Part shown: positions 1 to 5,807 of the stretch, in pieces
Layout: every line of letters starts with the position of its first letter
Position numbering within the stretch: position 1 is the first letter of the stretch
DNA from: Tannerellaceae bacterium
GTDB taxonomy: Bacteria; Bacteroidota; Bacteroidia; Bacteroidales; Tannerellaceae
Reading direction: 5' to 3'
Length of the DNA stretch: 21,583 bases
Assembly (NCBI GenBank): GCA_031273385.1
Contig: JAISRY010000154.1
Coordinates: 1-21,583 of the forward strand
The notes under the pieces: model-generated
The model's database searches: none
What the model was told of the DNA's origin: nothing
Seen by the model: only the letters and a program-made list of their open reading frames with translations
Made by a program: the position numbers and the translations under genes

Positions 1-13
1 TCAGCATGCGATT

Positions 14-160
14 GTCATGTCGACCGAGCGCAGCGAGTGGAGACAACTCCGATCGAGAGGGCGGAAAATGAGTGTGTCGCACCTCTGGATTGCTTCACTG
101 CGTTCGCAATGACGGGTACTAAGCGTTGATTTCCATACGATTATGATTCGTCGTCATTAT
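14..160. repeat. Dispersed intergenic repeat DNA at window start
   Basis: I see no gene in the first 140 bases. The stretch holds short repeat-like words. The segment near 81-113, read on the minus strand, begins GTCATTGCGAACGCAGTG and continues into GCAATCCAGAG. A degenerate copy in the opposite orientation is at 1260-1291. The words GACGGGTACT (111-120) and GATTCGTCGTCAT (145-157) recur at 17281-17290 and 17312-17324, and the second also at 1252-1264. Repeats of the 'GTCATTGCGA...' kind are common between genes in many bacteria, but I cannot assign a family without a search. Confidence 0.6.
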
Positions 161-496
161 AAGTGGAAGATGAAGGATTACCATGATTTCGTCTACATAC
201 GCATAAGCCTCTCGCTTACACAAATGGCCTGGCTGATTGCCATACAGTTGCTGCTGCAAACGCTGGCGCTGGGCTACATGTACCTGTTCTATCGAACCAA
301 TGAAAAATTGAAGAAAACGATCAGGGACAACAAAATGCGCGACGATTATCTGGCGCGGAAAACGCAGGAGTTGAAGCGGTTTATGATCGTTTTAGCGTTT
401 ATATTATTGCGGAAAGCTTACGGACGTTTGCGAGGCGTTCGCTCCACGACTTGTTCTGGCGAATGGCCTGCAAATTGTAACGTACTTGCATCCTGA
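143..496 (+). pseudogene. Remnant ORF with one transmembrane helix
   Basis: This open frame encodes 117 residues, but only the middle looks like protein. Its first five codons lie in the dispersed GATTCGTCGTCAT repeat; an internal ATG at 170 would exclude it. Residues ~29-50 form a convincing transmembrane helix (WLIAIQLLLQTLALGYMYLF), followed by a charged, coiled-coil-like stretch to about residue 80. From ~86 on, the frame is simply the antisense of the HigA-like C-terminus. A TM helix followed by a charged linker resembles part of a sensor or signalling protein, but no domain is recognisable. I infer a gene fragment cut by repeat insertion on one side and the toxin-antitoxin module on the other. 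A small functional membrane protein is possible. Confidence 0.35.
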
Positions 497-743
497 TAAG
501 CATTTCTGCTTCAATACCCAATGCTGCTTCAAAAAGCAAAGCATATTCGGCTAATAGCGGACGTTTGCAGTTCAACACTTCATTCAACAACGTATGGGAA
601 ATACCCATTTGTGCGGCAAGTTTGCGTTGTGAAATGCCACGATATTCGATTTCTTCTTTGAGTACTTCACCCGGATGCGTTGGTTCATACGGGGTAAGGT
701 TGTTTGCTATCATGCGGGGGTCAATCCCTTTTAACGTAATCAT
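399..743 (-). CDS. higA: HigA-type antitoxin, XRE-family HTH
   Basis: A 114-residue DNA-binding antitoxin of the HigA/VapI class. These bind and neutralise the partner toxin and repress their own operon. The family signature THPGEVLKEEIEYRGISQ is at residues ~22-39. The helix-turn-helix spans ~37-64, with the recognition region around GISHTLLNEVLNCKRPL. It follows the toxin gene by seven bases; the toxin stop runs into GGCAGGT just before the ATG, a possible ribosome site. Toxin-before-antitoxin order is typical of higBA. The 3' end overlaps an antisense remnant ORF. Internal ATG at residue 11 is an alternative start, but the N-terminal stretch looks natural. Assignment rests on motif recognition; activity is not proven. 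Confidence 0.85.
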   Translation of the reverse strand: MITLKGIDPRMIANNLTPYEPTHPGEVLKEEIEYRGISQRKLAAQMGISHTLLNEVLNCKRPLLAEYALLFEAALGIEAEMLIRMQVRYNLQAIRQNKSWSERLANVRKLSAII

Positions 744-750
744 ACCTGCC

Positions 751-1068
751 TTATTTATAATGGTTTGACAATTCTAAAATGTTGCACACCGTGGCAACAG
801 GTTCAACACCGTTGTCCGATACGGTAAATTCAATTCGGTATTGCCTGTTTATCCTGATGGAAGAAATACCTGCCTTGTCGCCTTTCAATACTTCGTAATT
901 CAAAGAGTTGATGCCATACAATGATTCAATTCCGCTTGCATCAAAAAGTATATCAATACAACGCTTATATTTACGCACGATTTCAGGTTGATAACGGTGT
1001 TTTTTGTCATCGGTTTTACCTTTTTCGTACAATTCCTGCAAATAGTTCTCTTCAAAAAATACAATCAT
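751..1068 (-). CDS. higB: HigB/RelE-family toxin
   Basis: A 105-residue protein of the RelE/ParE superfamily, HigB-like ('plasmid maintenance system killer'). Members are usually ribosome-dependent mRNA nucleases. The C-terminal half carries the typical core: GDKAGISSIRINRQYRIEF at ~63-81, followed by the strand EPVATVCNILEL. The N-terminus (residues ~1-45) is helical and charged, as is usual. Length fits the family. It is the first gene of a two-gene operon with the HTH antitoxin, spaced by seven bases. A TACCTTTG -7 box sits 20-27 bases upstream. The module is bordered by repeat DNA and by a remnant ORF, so it may have arrived by transfer; that is inference. Confidence 0.85.
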   Translation of the reverse strand: MIVFFEENYLQELYEKGKTDDKKHRYQPEIVRKYKRCIDILFDASGIESLYGINSLNYEVLKGDKAGISSIRINRQYRIEFTVSDNGVEPVATVCNILELSNHYK

Positions 1069-1088
1069 ACCATCTCACTTATCCGATA

Positions 1089-1119
1089 CAAAGGTACTGC
1101 TTGTTTTTGACGTTCACAA
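1089..1119 (-). promoter_or_regulatory. Promoter for the higBA-like operon
   Basis: On the minus strand TACCTTTG (1089-1096) matches the Bacteroidetes -7 consensus TAnnTTTG exactly. A TTG (-33 core) lies 23 bases further upstream at 1117-1119. This spacing is the same as in two other promoters proposed here. The toxin ATG is about 20 bases downstream. Confidence 0.6.
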
Positions 1120-1198
1120 GCGGGTGAATGATTTTCTTTCACTTGTTGAATCGCTGTGTGTCATAAAGCAGGTGTTGTTTCGCAAGAGAGGGCACAAG

Positions 1199-1428
1199 TT
1201 ACAAACCCGCGCAACAGGGTCAACGCATTAAAATGTATGTTTCAGTACTGTGATTCGTCGTCATCATAAACGCAGCGTCGGCAATCCAGAGTATGCACCC
1301 TCTTTCCAAAGAGTATGCATACTTTTTCGGAAAAGGATGCATACTCTTTCGGGAAAGGATGCGCCCAGTCATGTTCGGAAGAAGTATCAACGGCTCTCGG
1401 AGAGAGCCATTTTAATGCGTTGACCCTG
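1199..1428. repeat. Mosaic intergenic repeat element bounded by inverted repeats
   Basis: The gene-free stretch 1097-1485 is mostly repeat modules. In order: TTACAAACCCGCGC (1199-1212, again at 17356-17369); the GGGTCAACGCATTAAAATG module (1214-1238); GATTCGTCGTCAT (1252-1264); a degenerate 'GCAATCCAGAG' repeat (1260-1291); a 22-bp-period array (1290-1377); and an inverted copy of the GGGTCAACG module (1408-1428). The two end copies match over 21 bp as inverted repeats about 170 bp apart. No transposase is present, so this looks like non-autonomous repeat DNA. I see no clear features in 1120-1198 beyond this. Confidence 0.7.
1290..1377 (+). repeat. 22-bp-period array, ATGCATAC core (4 units)
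   Basis: Four consecutive units start at 1290, 1312, 1334 and 1356, exactly 22 bp apart. Each begins AGTATGC or AGGATGC. The two middle units contain the palindromic core ATGCAT followed by ACTTTTTCGG or ACTCTTTCGG. The outer units carry ATGCACCC and ATGCGCCC. The rest of each unit varies. The period equals that of the array at 12676-12807, although the core differs. Confidence 0.75.
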
Positions 1429-1469
1429 GCCCGGAGATGGAAACCGTAGGCGGTGTGTCATTTTTTTAT

Positions 1470-1477
1470 TAGATTTG
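1470..1477 (+). promoter_or_regulatory. Putative -7 box before the M23-like lipoprotein gene
   Basis: TAGATTTG matches TAnnTTTG exactly and ends only eight bases before the ATG at 1486. If used, the 5' UTR would be a few bases or absent. No TTG is found at the -33 position, so the promoter is uncertain. Confidence 0.4.
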
Positions 1478-1485
1478 TAGCTATT

Positions 1486-2748
1486 ATGAGACACGAGATA
1501 GACAAAACGGTTTTGCTTTCGATATGGGGGTTGCTATTGGCGATGGCTTTCTCCTGTGTGGGGAAGCAGGGTGGCGAAGATGAGGTGAATAGCGAGTGGG
1601 TGGATAGCTTGCAGTATACGTATCAGTATGGTATCCGTACCGATTCGCTGGAGGTGACGGCCTATACGGTGAATAGCGGGGATAGCCCGGTGGGGATTTT
1701 TACGCGGTTGGGGTTTTCCGTCGCCGATGCCGACAGGATCAGCCGGATAGCCGCGCCTGTCCTCCACCCCGCCCGCCTACGCGCCGGTACGCATTATTAC
1801 ACCTTTACGACGCGGGACAGCCTGGCCGGTATACGCTATGTCTCTTTTGAAAAGTCGTTTACCGATTATGCCATTATCGACTTTACCGCCGATACCCTTG
1901 CCGCCTACGAATACAACAAAACCATCACCCTGAAGCGGGTATATACCGCAGGGGTGATCCGCTCCTCCCTCTGGAACGCCCTGCAAACCAGCGGCGCCGA
2001 TCCTATGCTGGCCAACAGGATAGCCGACGTCTTTGCCTGGCAAATCGACTTCTACGATGTGAAAGAGGGCGATTCGTTCGAGGCGCTTTACGACGTCGCC
2101 TATATCGACGATACGGTCGCTATCAATATCGCCCATATCGAGGGAGCCCTCTTTACCCATCAGGGGAAACCCTTTACGGCTATCTCCTTTATGCAGGAGG
2201 ACAGCATACGGGAATATTTCGACAAAGAGGGGAACAGCCTGCGCAAAACATTCCTCAAAGCGCCGCTGGATCTGGTGCGTATCACGTCGCGCTTCTCCAA
2301 CTCCCGCTTCCATCCGATACTGAAACGTTACCGCGCCCATCATGGCGTGGATTATGCCGCGCCGGTAGGGACGCCGGTGAAGACGATCGGCGCGGGCGTC
2401 GTTACGGCCAAAGGCTATCAGCGTGGCGGGGGGAACTTTATCAAGGTCAGGCATAACTCCGTCTATACCACGACCTATATGCACCTGAGCCGCTTCCCGA
2501 AAGGGATCAGGACGGGCAGCAAGGTGCAGCAGGGAGAGGTGATCGGCTATGTCGGCTCTACCGGCCTCTCCACCGGCCCGCACCTGGACTTCCGCGTGCA
2601 TAAGAACGGACAGCCGGTCAACCCGCTGAAGATCGAGTCGCCGCCCTCCCATCCGGTGAAGCCGGCGCTGAGGGACAGCTTCGAAATAGTTAAACAACGG
2701 ATACTGGCGGAGCTTGACAGCTTCCGGTATCTGACTAATACGTTATGA
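1486..2748 (+). CDS. M23-family (LytM-like) lipoprotein, altered zinc motif
   Basis: A 420-residue predicted lipoprotein. The signal peptide ends in lipobox MAFSC, with Cys24 as the lipidation site. Residues ~60-255 resemble the OapA/Csd3-type N-terminal region; the segment LANRIADVFAWQIDFYDVKE at ~176-195 is typical. The M23 domain spans ~280-385. It shows H285 and D289 of HxxxD (in HHGVD) and H333 in the TYMHL segment. The usual HxH reads H366-L-D368, so the third zinc ligand is Asp. Family members cut peptide cross-links in peptidoglycan, or act as non-catalytic regulators when degenerate. The start at ATG 1486 is preferred to an in-frame GTG at 1453 because it gives a clean signal peptide. 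Its stop overlaps the yccF-like start by four bases, suggesting coupling. Confidence 0.85.
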   Translation: MRHEIDKTVLLSIWGLLLAMAFSCVGKQGGEDEVNSEWVDSLQYTYQYGIRTDSLEVTAYTVNSGDSPVGIFTRLGFSVADADRISRIAAPVLHPARLRAGTHYYTFTTRDSLAGIRYVSFEKSFTDYAIIDFTADTLAAYEYNKTITLKRVYTAGVIRSSLWNALQTSGADPMLANRIADVFAWQIDFYDVKEGDSFEALYDVAYIDDTVAINIAHIEGALFTHQGKPFTAISFMQEDSIREYFDKEGNSLRKTFLKAPLDLVRITSRFSNSRFHPILKRYRAHHGVDYAAPVGTPVKTIGAGVVTAKGYQRGGGNFIKVRHNSVYTTTYMHLSRFPKGIRTGSKVQQGEVIGYVGSTGLSTGPHLDFRVHKNGQPVNPLKIESPPSHPVKPALRDSFEIVKQRILAELDSFRYLTNTL

Positions 2749-3119
2749 ATATGAAAGTTTTAGGAAACATTCTCTGGTTGTTGTTGGGAGGGATTGTCAC
2801 GGCTGTCGAATACCTGGTAGCCAGCCTGCTGCTGATGGTGACGATCATCGGGATCCCTTTCGGGTTGCAAACGCTGAAGTTGGGGATGCTGGCGTTGTGG
2901 CCTTTCGGGAGTACGGTCGTCGACAATGCCAATGCGGGAGGATGCCTGTCGGTGCTGATGAATGTGATCTGGATTCTGATAGGCGGTATCTGGATTAGCC
3001 TGACGCATCTTCTCTTCGGCCTGCTCCTGTGCCTCACCATTATCGGCATCCCTTTCGGCATGCAGCATTTCAAGATGGCTACCCTGGCGTTGACCCCTTT
3101 CGGAAAGAGCATCAACTAA
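2745..3119 (+). CDS. yccF: YccF-domain inner-membrane protein
   Basis: A 124-residue hydrophobic protein of the YccF (DUF307) family, whose function is not established. Two similar halves are visible, each with a hydrophobic helix, the phrase TIIGIPFG (residues ~33-40 and ~98-105) and a following K-LALxPFG segment. This internal duplication is typical of the family. About four membrane segments are expected. The ATG lies in the ATGA overlap with the M23-like gene; an ATG two codons later (2751) is an alternative. The gene ends two bases from the convergent M15 dipeptidase gene, so no terminator fits between them. Confidence 0.85.
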   Translation: MNMKVLGNILWLLLGGIVTAVEYLVASLLLMVTIIGIPFGLQTLKLGMLALWPFGSTVVDNANAGGCLSVLMNVIWILIGGIWISLTHLLFGLLLCLTIIGIPFGMQHFKMATLALTPFGKSIN

Positions 3120-3121
3120 GC

Positions 3122-3787
3122 CTATTCGATCAGCCGGTAGTTGGCTTTCGCCTCCTGGCGGGTGCAGGCGTTGAAGTGCCACCATTCGTAGGCAATGGTG
3201 CGGAAGCCGGCCTGTTTCATCACCTGGCGTAGCAAGCGGCGGTTGTTGAACGCCTCGCGGGTGATCCTGCCGGATTGCACCAACCCCTCTTCGGCGGTCG
3301 TATGCGCCTCTTCGCCGAAGTAATCGAAAGGCGTTCCCATCGGGAGCGGCCTCCCCAACCGGTCGACGATGCCCACGTCTACCGCCATGCCGTAGTTGTG
3401 CAACCCTCCGCCGTTGGCCGGATTACTCACATAGTTCGTCTTGTCCGTACCCCTCACCAGGCTCCACATTTTCCGTTGTACCGACATCGGGCGGGCGGCG
3501 TCGTACACGATCAGGGAGTAGGCGGGATACCGCTCTTTCAATAGCCGTTGCGCTCTCCGCAGTTTCCTTGCCGCATCGGGGTGCAGCCATATACCGGAAA
3601 TACCTGCATAAACGGCCTCCCCCATGATGTTATCCGCCGTGGCATATTTCAGGCAAACACGGAGGGAGGTATCCATCGCGGCGGCATCGACCAGCCCTCC
3701 GGAGGCGAGGTAACTGTCCATCCGCCCCGCCTGGGCGTGGCAGAAAAGCGGGAAAAAGAGGAGGATCAGGAGACAAGGCTGTTTCAT
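3122..3787 (-). CDS. VanX/DdpX-like D-alanyl-D-alanine dipeptidase (M15D)
   Basis: A 221-residue zinc dipeptidase with a signal peptide (cleavage near HAQA, residue ~20), so it should act in the periplasm. It would hydrolyse D-Ala-D-Ala. The M15D elements are all visible: YDAARP with Arg99, H130 and D137 in GLHNYGMAVD, and E201 and H204 in EWWHF. These correspond to the substrate-binding Arg, zinc ligands and catalytic Glu of VanX. VanX used for glycopeptide resistance is cytoplasmic, while exported relatives (DdpX-like) more likely recycle or scavenge wall peptides. There are no vanH or vanA homologues here, so resistance is not implied. It follows murI by three bases and probably shares its transcript. 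Confidence 0.88.
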   Translation of the reverse strand: MKQPCLLILLFFPLFCHAQAGRMDSYLASGGLVDAAAMDTSLRVCLKYATADNIMGEAVYAGISGIWLHPDAARKLRRAQRLLKERYPAYSLIVYDAARPMSVQRKMWSLVRGTDKTNYVSNPANGGGLHNYGMAVDVGIVDRLGRPLPMGTPFDYFGEEAHTTAEEGLVQSGRITREAFNNRRLLRQVMKQAGFRTIAYEWWHFNACTRQEAKANYRLIE

Positions 3788-3790
3788 CTT

Positions 3791-4630
3791 TCAGGAGATA
3801 ACGATTTGCTCCGCCTCTATCGGGCGGCTGAGGAAAAGGGAGGCGGATTCGGAGAACCTGCCGGCGGATTCGGTGGTGAGGAAACGGCGGGTAGACTGCT
3901 TACCCAAGCGGCTGTCCATCTCCGGGTGGCGCGCCAAATAGTCTTTCAGACTCTCGGCGACACGCTCCCCTTGGGCGAACAGCGCGACCCCTTCGGGCAG
4001 GTAGCGCCTGATCTTGCGGATCAGCAGCGGGTAGTGCGTACAGCCGAGGATCAGCGTATCAATGGCCGGATCCACCGCCAGGATATGCTCGATATGCTGC
4101 CGGATAAAATAGTCGGCGCCCGGAGAATCAAACTCGTTGTTCTCGACCAGCGGCACCCACATCGGGCACGCCTCGCCGGTCACCGTCATATAGGGGAACA
4201 TCTTTTCGATTTCGATCGTATAGGAGAGGGAGGAGATGGTGCCCGACGTCCCCAGCACACCGATATGCTTCGTCCGGCTGATCGAGTCGATAGCCTCCAC
4301 CGTAGGGCGGATCACCCCCAGCACCCTCCGCGTGGGATCCATCAGAGGCAGATCCCGCTGCTGGATTGTCCTGAGCGCCTTTGCCGATGCCGTGTTGCAG
4401 GCCAGGATAACCAATTGGCAACCCTCTTCAAAAAGCCTGCCTACCGCCTGCCGGGTGAAGCGGTAAACCACCTCGAACGAACGTGTCCCGTATGGGGCGC
4501 GTGCGTTGTCGCCCAGGTAGATATAGTTGTACTGGGGCATGGCCTGCGCTATCTTGTCGAAGATAGTCAGCCCGCCGTAGCCGGAATCAAAGATACCGAT
4601 CAGGCCGGATGGATGGGGATGCGTCGTCAT
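3791..4630 (-). CDS. murI: Glutamate racemase
   Basis: A 279-residue cytoplasmic enzyme that interconverts L- and D-glutamate to supply D-Glu for peptidoglycan. The family motifs are intact: FDSGYGGLT near residues 14-22, the first catalytic Cys78 in ACNTAS, and the second Cys197 in LGCTHYPLL. Length is normal. It lies downstream of the two OmpH/Skp genes, an order I recall from other Bacteroidales, and three bases before an exported D-Ala-D-Ala dipeptidase. A strong terminator hairpin ends only 14 bases before its ATG, leaving no room for a promoter between the two. Expression therefore probably depends on read-through or regulated termination. Confidence 0.95.
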   Translation of the reverse strand: MTTHPHPSGLIGIFDSGYGGLTIFDKIAQAMPQYNYIYLGDNARAPYGTRSFEVVYRFTRQAVGRLFEEGCQLVILACNTASAKALRTIQQRDLPLMDPTRRVLGVIRPTVEAIDSISRTKHIGVLGTSGTISSLSYTIEIEKMFPYMTVTGEACPMWVPLVENNEFDSPGADYFIRQHIEHILAVDPAIDTLILGCTHYPLLIRKIRRYLPEGVALFAQGERVAESLKDYLARHPEMDSRLGKQSTRRFLTTESAGRFSESASLFLSRPIEAEQIVIS

Positions 4631-4644
4631 GCTGATAAGGAACG

Positions 4645-4674
4645 AAAAAAGAGACTGCCCGCCGGACAGCCTCT
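4645..4674 (-). terminator. Intrinsic terminator between ompH and murI
   Basis: On the minus strand an 11-pair stem (AGAGGCTGTCC pairing with GGGCAGTCTCT through two G-T wobbles; loop GGC) is followed by six T. It lies 22 bases after the OmpH stop and 14 bases before the murI ATG. It should end the bamA-ompH transcript or act as an attenuator for murI. Confidence 0.85.
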
Positions 4675-4696
4675 TCCTATCGTTTCGTCATACGGA

Positions 4697-5191
4697 TTAT
4701 AACCCTAATTTAGCTCTTACAAGAGGTGTCGCGTCCGTGGCATCCGGGCTGATATACAACAATCCGTTGGGGTTGAAGATATAGGTATATCCCTTTTCAT
4801 CTCCTACCGCTTTGATGGCGTTCTGTACTTTCTGCTGGATGGGCTGAAACAGCTCCTCATATTTCTTCTGTACATCCTGTTGGGCGATCTGGCCAAAGTT
4901 CTCCATTTTGGTACGGATATCTTCTATATCCTGCATCCTCCTCAGCTTGATGTTTTCCGTCAGCGAGTCCTGCTGGGCGACGTAGTCGGCCGCTTTCTTC
5001 TGATAGTCGTTTTCCAGTAGTTTCATCTCTGCGGTATACTTTTCGTTCAGCGCCGCGATCTGTTTTTCCATATTGGAAACGTCCGGCAGAGCCATCATCA
5101 CTTCATTCACATTAACATAAGCGATCTTTACCTCTTGCGCAAAGGCTCCTAAAGGAAGGAGGGATAACAATAAAACAATAAGTCTCTTCAT
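4697..5191 (-). CDS. ompH: OmpH/Skp-family periplasmic chaperone (second copy)
   Basis: A 164-residue protein with a Sec signal peptide (MKRLIVLLLSLLPLGAFA) and a mature part dominated by long charged helices (~45-125), the layout of Skp/OmpH. Skp-type trimers hold unfolded outer-membrane proteins and hand them to the BAM complex. The mature start VKIAYVNVNEVM and the closing GYTYIFNPNGLLYISPD match the small beta core of the family. An upstream in-frame TTG at 5200 is possible, but the ATG at 5191 gives the better signal peptide. It sits downstream of a paralogue and bamA and just before a strong terminator. A TACATTTG box upstream may give it its own promoter. Confidence 0.92.
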   Translation of the reverse strand: MKRLIVLLLSLLPLGAFAQEVKIAYVNVNEVMMALPDVSNMEKQIAALNEKYTAEMKLLENDYQKKAADYVAQQDSLTENIKLRRMQDIEDIRTKMENFGQIAQQDVQKKYEELFQPIQQKVQNAIKAVGDEKGYTYIFNPNGLLYISPDATDATPLVRAKLGL

Positions 5192-5245
5192 TTTATTCAA
5201 TATAATTTATTAGTAATTCTGTTGTGCTCAATTATTTAAACCCCA

Positions 5246-5253
5246 CAAATGTA
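5246..5253 (-). promoter_or_regulatory. Internal -7 box upstream of the second ompH
   Basis: TACATTTG on the minus strand fits TAnnTTTG exactly, in the gap between the two ompH genes and ~55 bases before the ATG at 5191. No good -33 TTG is seen. It could allow separate transcription of the terminal ompH gene. Confidence 0.45.
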
Positions 5254-5258
5254 CGCAT

Positions 5259-5780
5259 TTATTTTGAATATCCTAATTTTAGAAGCACTTCGTCGCTAAT
5301 ATCAATCTTCGGCGAAGCGAAAATCACGCTCATCGCCGACGCCCTGTCGATAATCAACTGGTATCCTTTATCCTCCGAGATCTCTTTTATGGCATTATAA
5401 ATCTCATCCTGTATAGGTTTCATCAGGCTTTCACGCTTCTTGTACAGCTCGCCGTCGGCGCCGAAATACTGGCGTTTCACATCCTGCGCTTCCTGCTCTT
5501 TCTGCACGATGGCCTCTTCGCGTTTGGACTTCATTTCGGCCGAAAGGAAGACCAGGTCGCTCTGGTAGGCTTTATACATATTCTGCGCTTCCTGCTGGAT
5601 CGCTTCCACTTCATTCTGCCATTTCTTGGAAATCTGGCTCAGTTGCTCATTCGTCATTTCATACGCCGGAATATTCTTTAAAATGTATTCCATGTCAATC
5701 AGTGCAAACTTCTGCGCTGTACCTGCAAAAGAGCAGAGGAGCGTCAAGCTGCATAAGGCAATCAATTTTTTCATACTCAT
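5259..5780 (-). CDS. ompH: OmpH/Skp-family periplasmic chaperone (first copy)
   Basis: A 173-residue exported protein (signal peptide MKKLIALCSLTLLCSFAGTAQ within the first ~23 residues). The mature part begins KFALIDMEYILKNIP, followed by a long alpha-helical arm (~45-130) rich in Glu, Gln and Lys. It ends with GYQLIIDRASAMSVIFASP, the core strand region of Skp. Its role should be as a chaperone for outer-membrane proteins in the periplasm. Two ATGs six bases apart can serve as start; the first is used here. It follows bamA by 27 bases. The paralogue downstream differs clearly in sequence, so the pair is not a recent duplication. Confidence 0.92.
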   Translation of the reverse strand: MSMKKLIALCSLTLLCSFAGTAQKFALIDMEYILKNIPAYEMTNEQLSQISKKWQNEVEAIQQEAQNMYKAYQSDLVFLSAEMKSKREEAIVQKEQEAQDVKRQYFGADGELYKKRESLMKPIQDEIYNAIKEISEDKGYQLIIDRASAMSVIFASPKIDISDEVLLKLGYSK

Positions 5781-5807
5781 ATTTTTTGCATTTAAAAATT
5801 ACGTGAA

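Noticed and set aside
1777..2697. 306-residue minus-strand ORF antisense to the M23-like gene
   Set aside because: The plus strand encodes a clear lipoprotein with an M23 domain; the antisense frame lacks any family pattern.
3122..3787. Vancomycin resistance gene
   Set aside because: The VanX-like enzyme has a signal peptide and no vanH, vanA/B or vanRS genes are near; a cell-wall recycling role is more likely.
3548..4702. 384-residue plus-strand ORF antisense to murI
   Set aside because: Composition rich in Arg, His and Gly typical of antisense frames; it covers two clear minus-strand enzymes.
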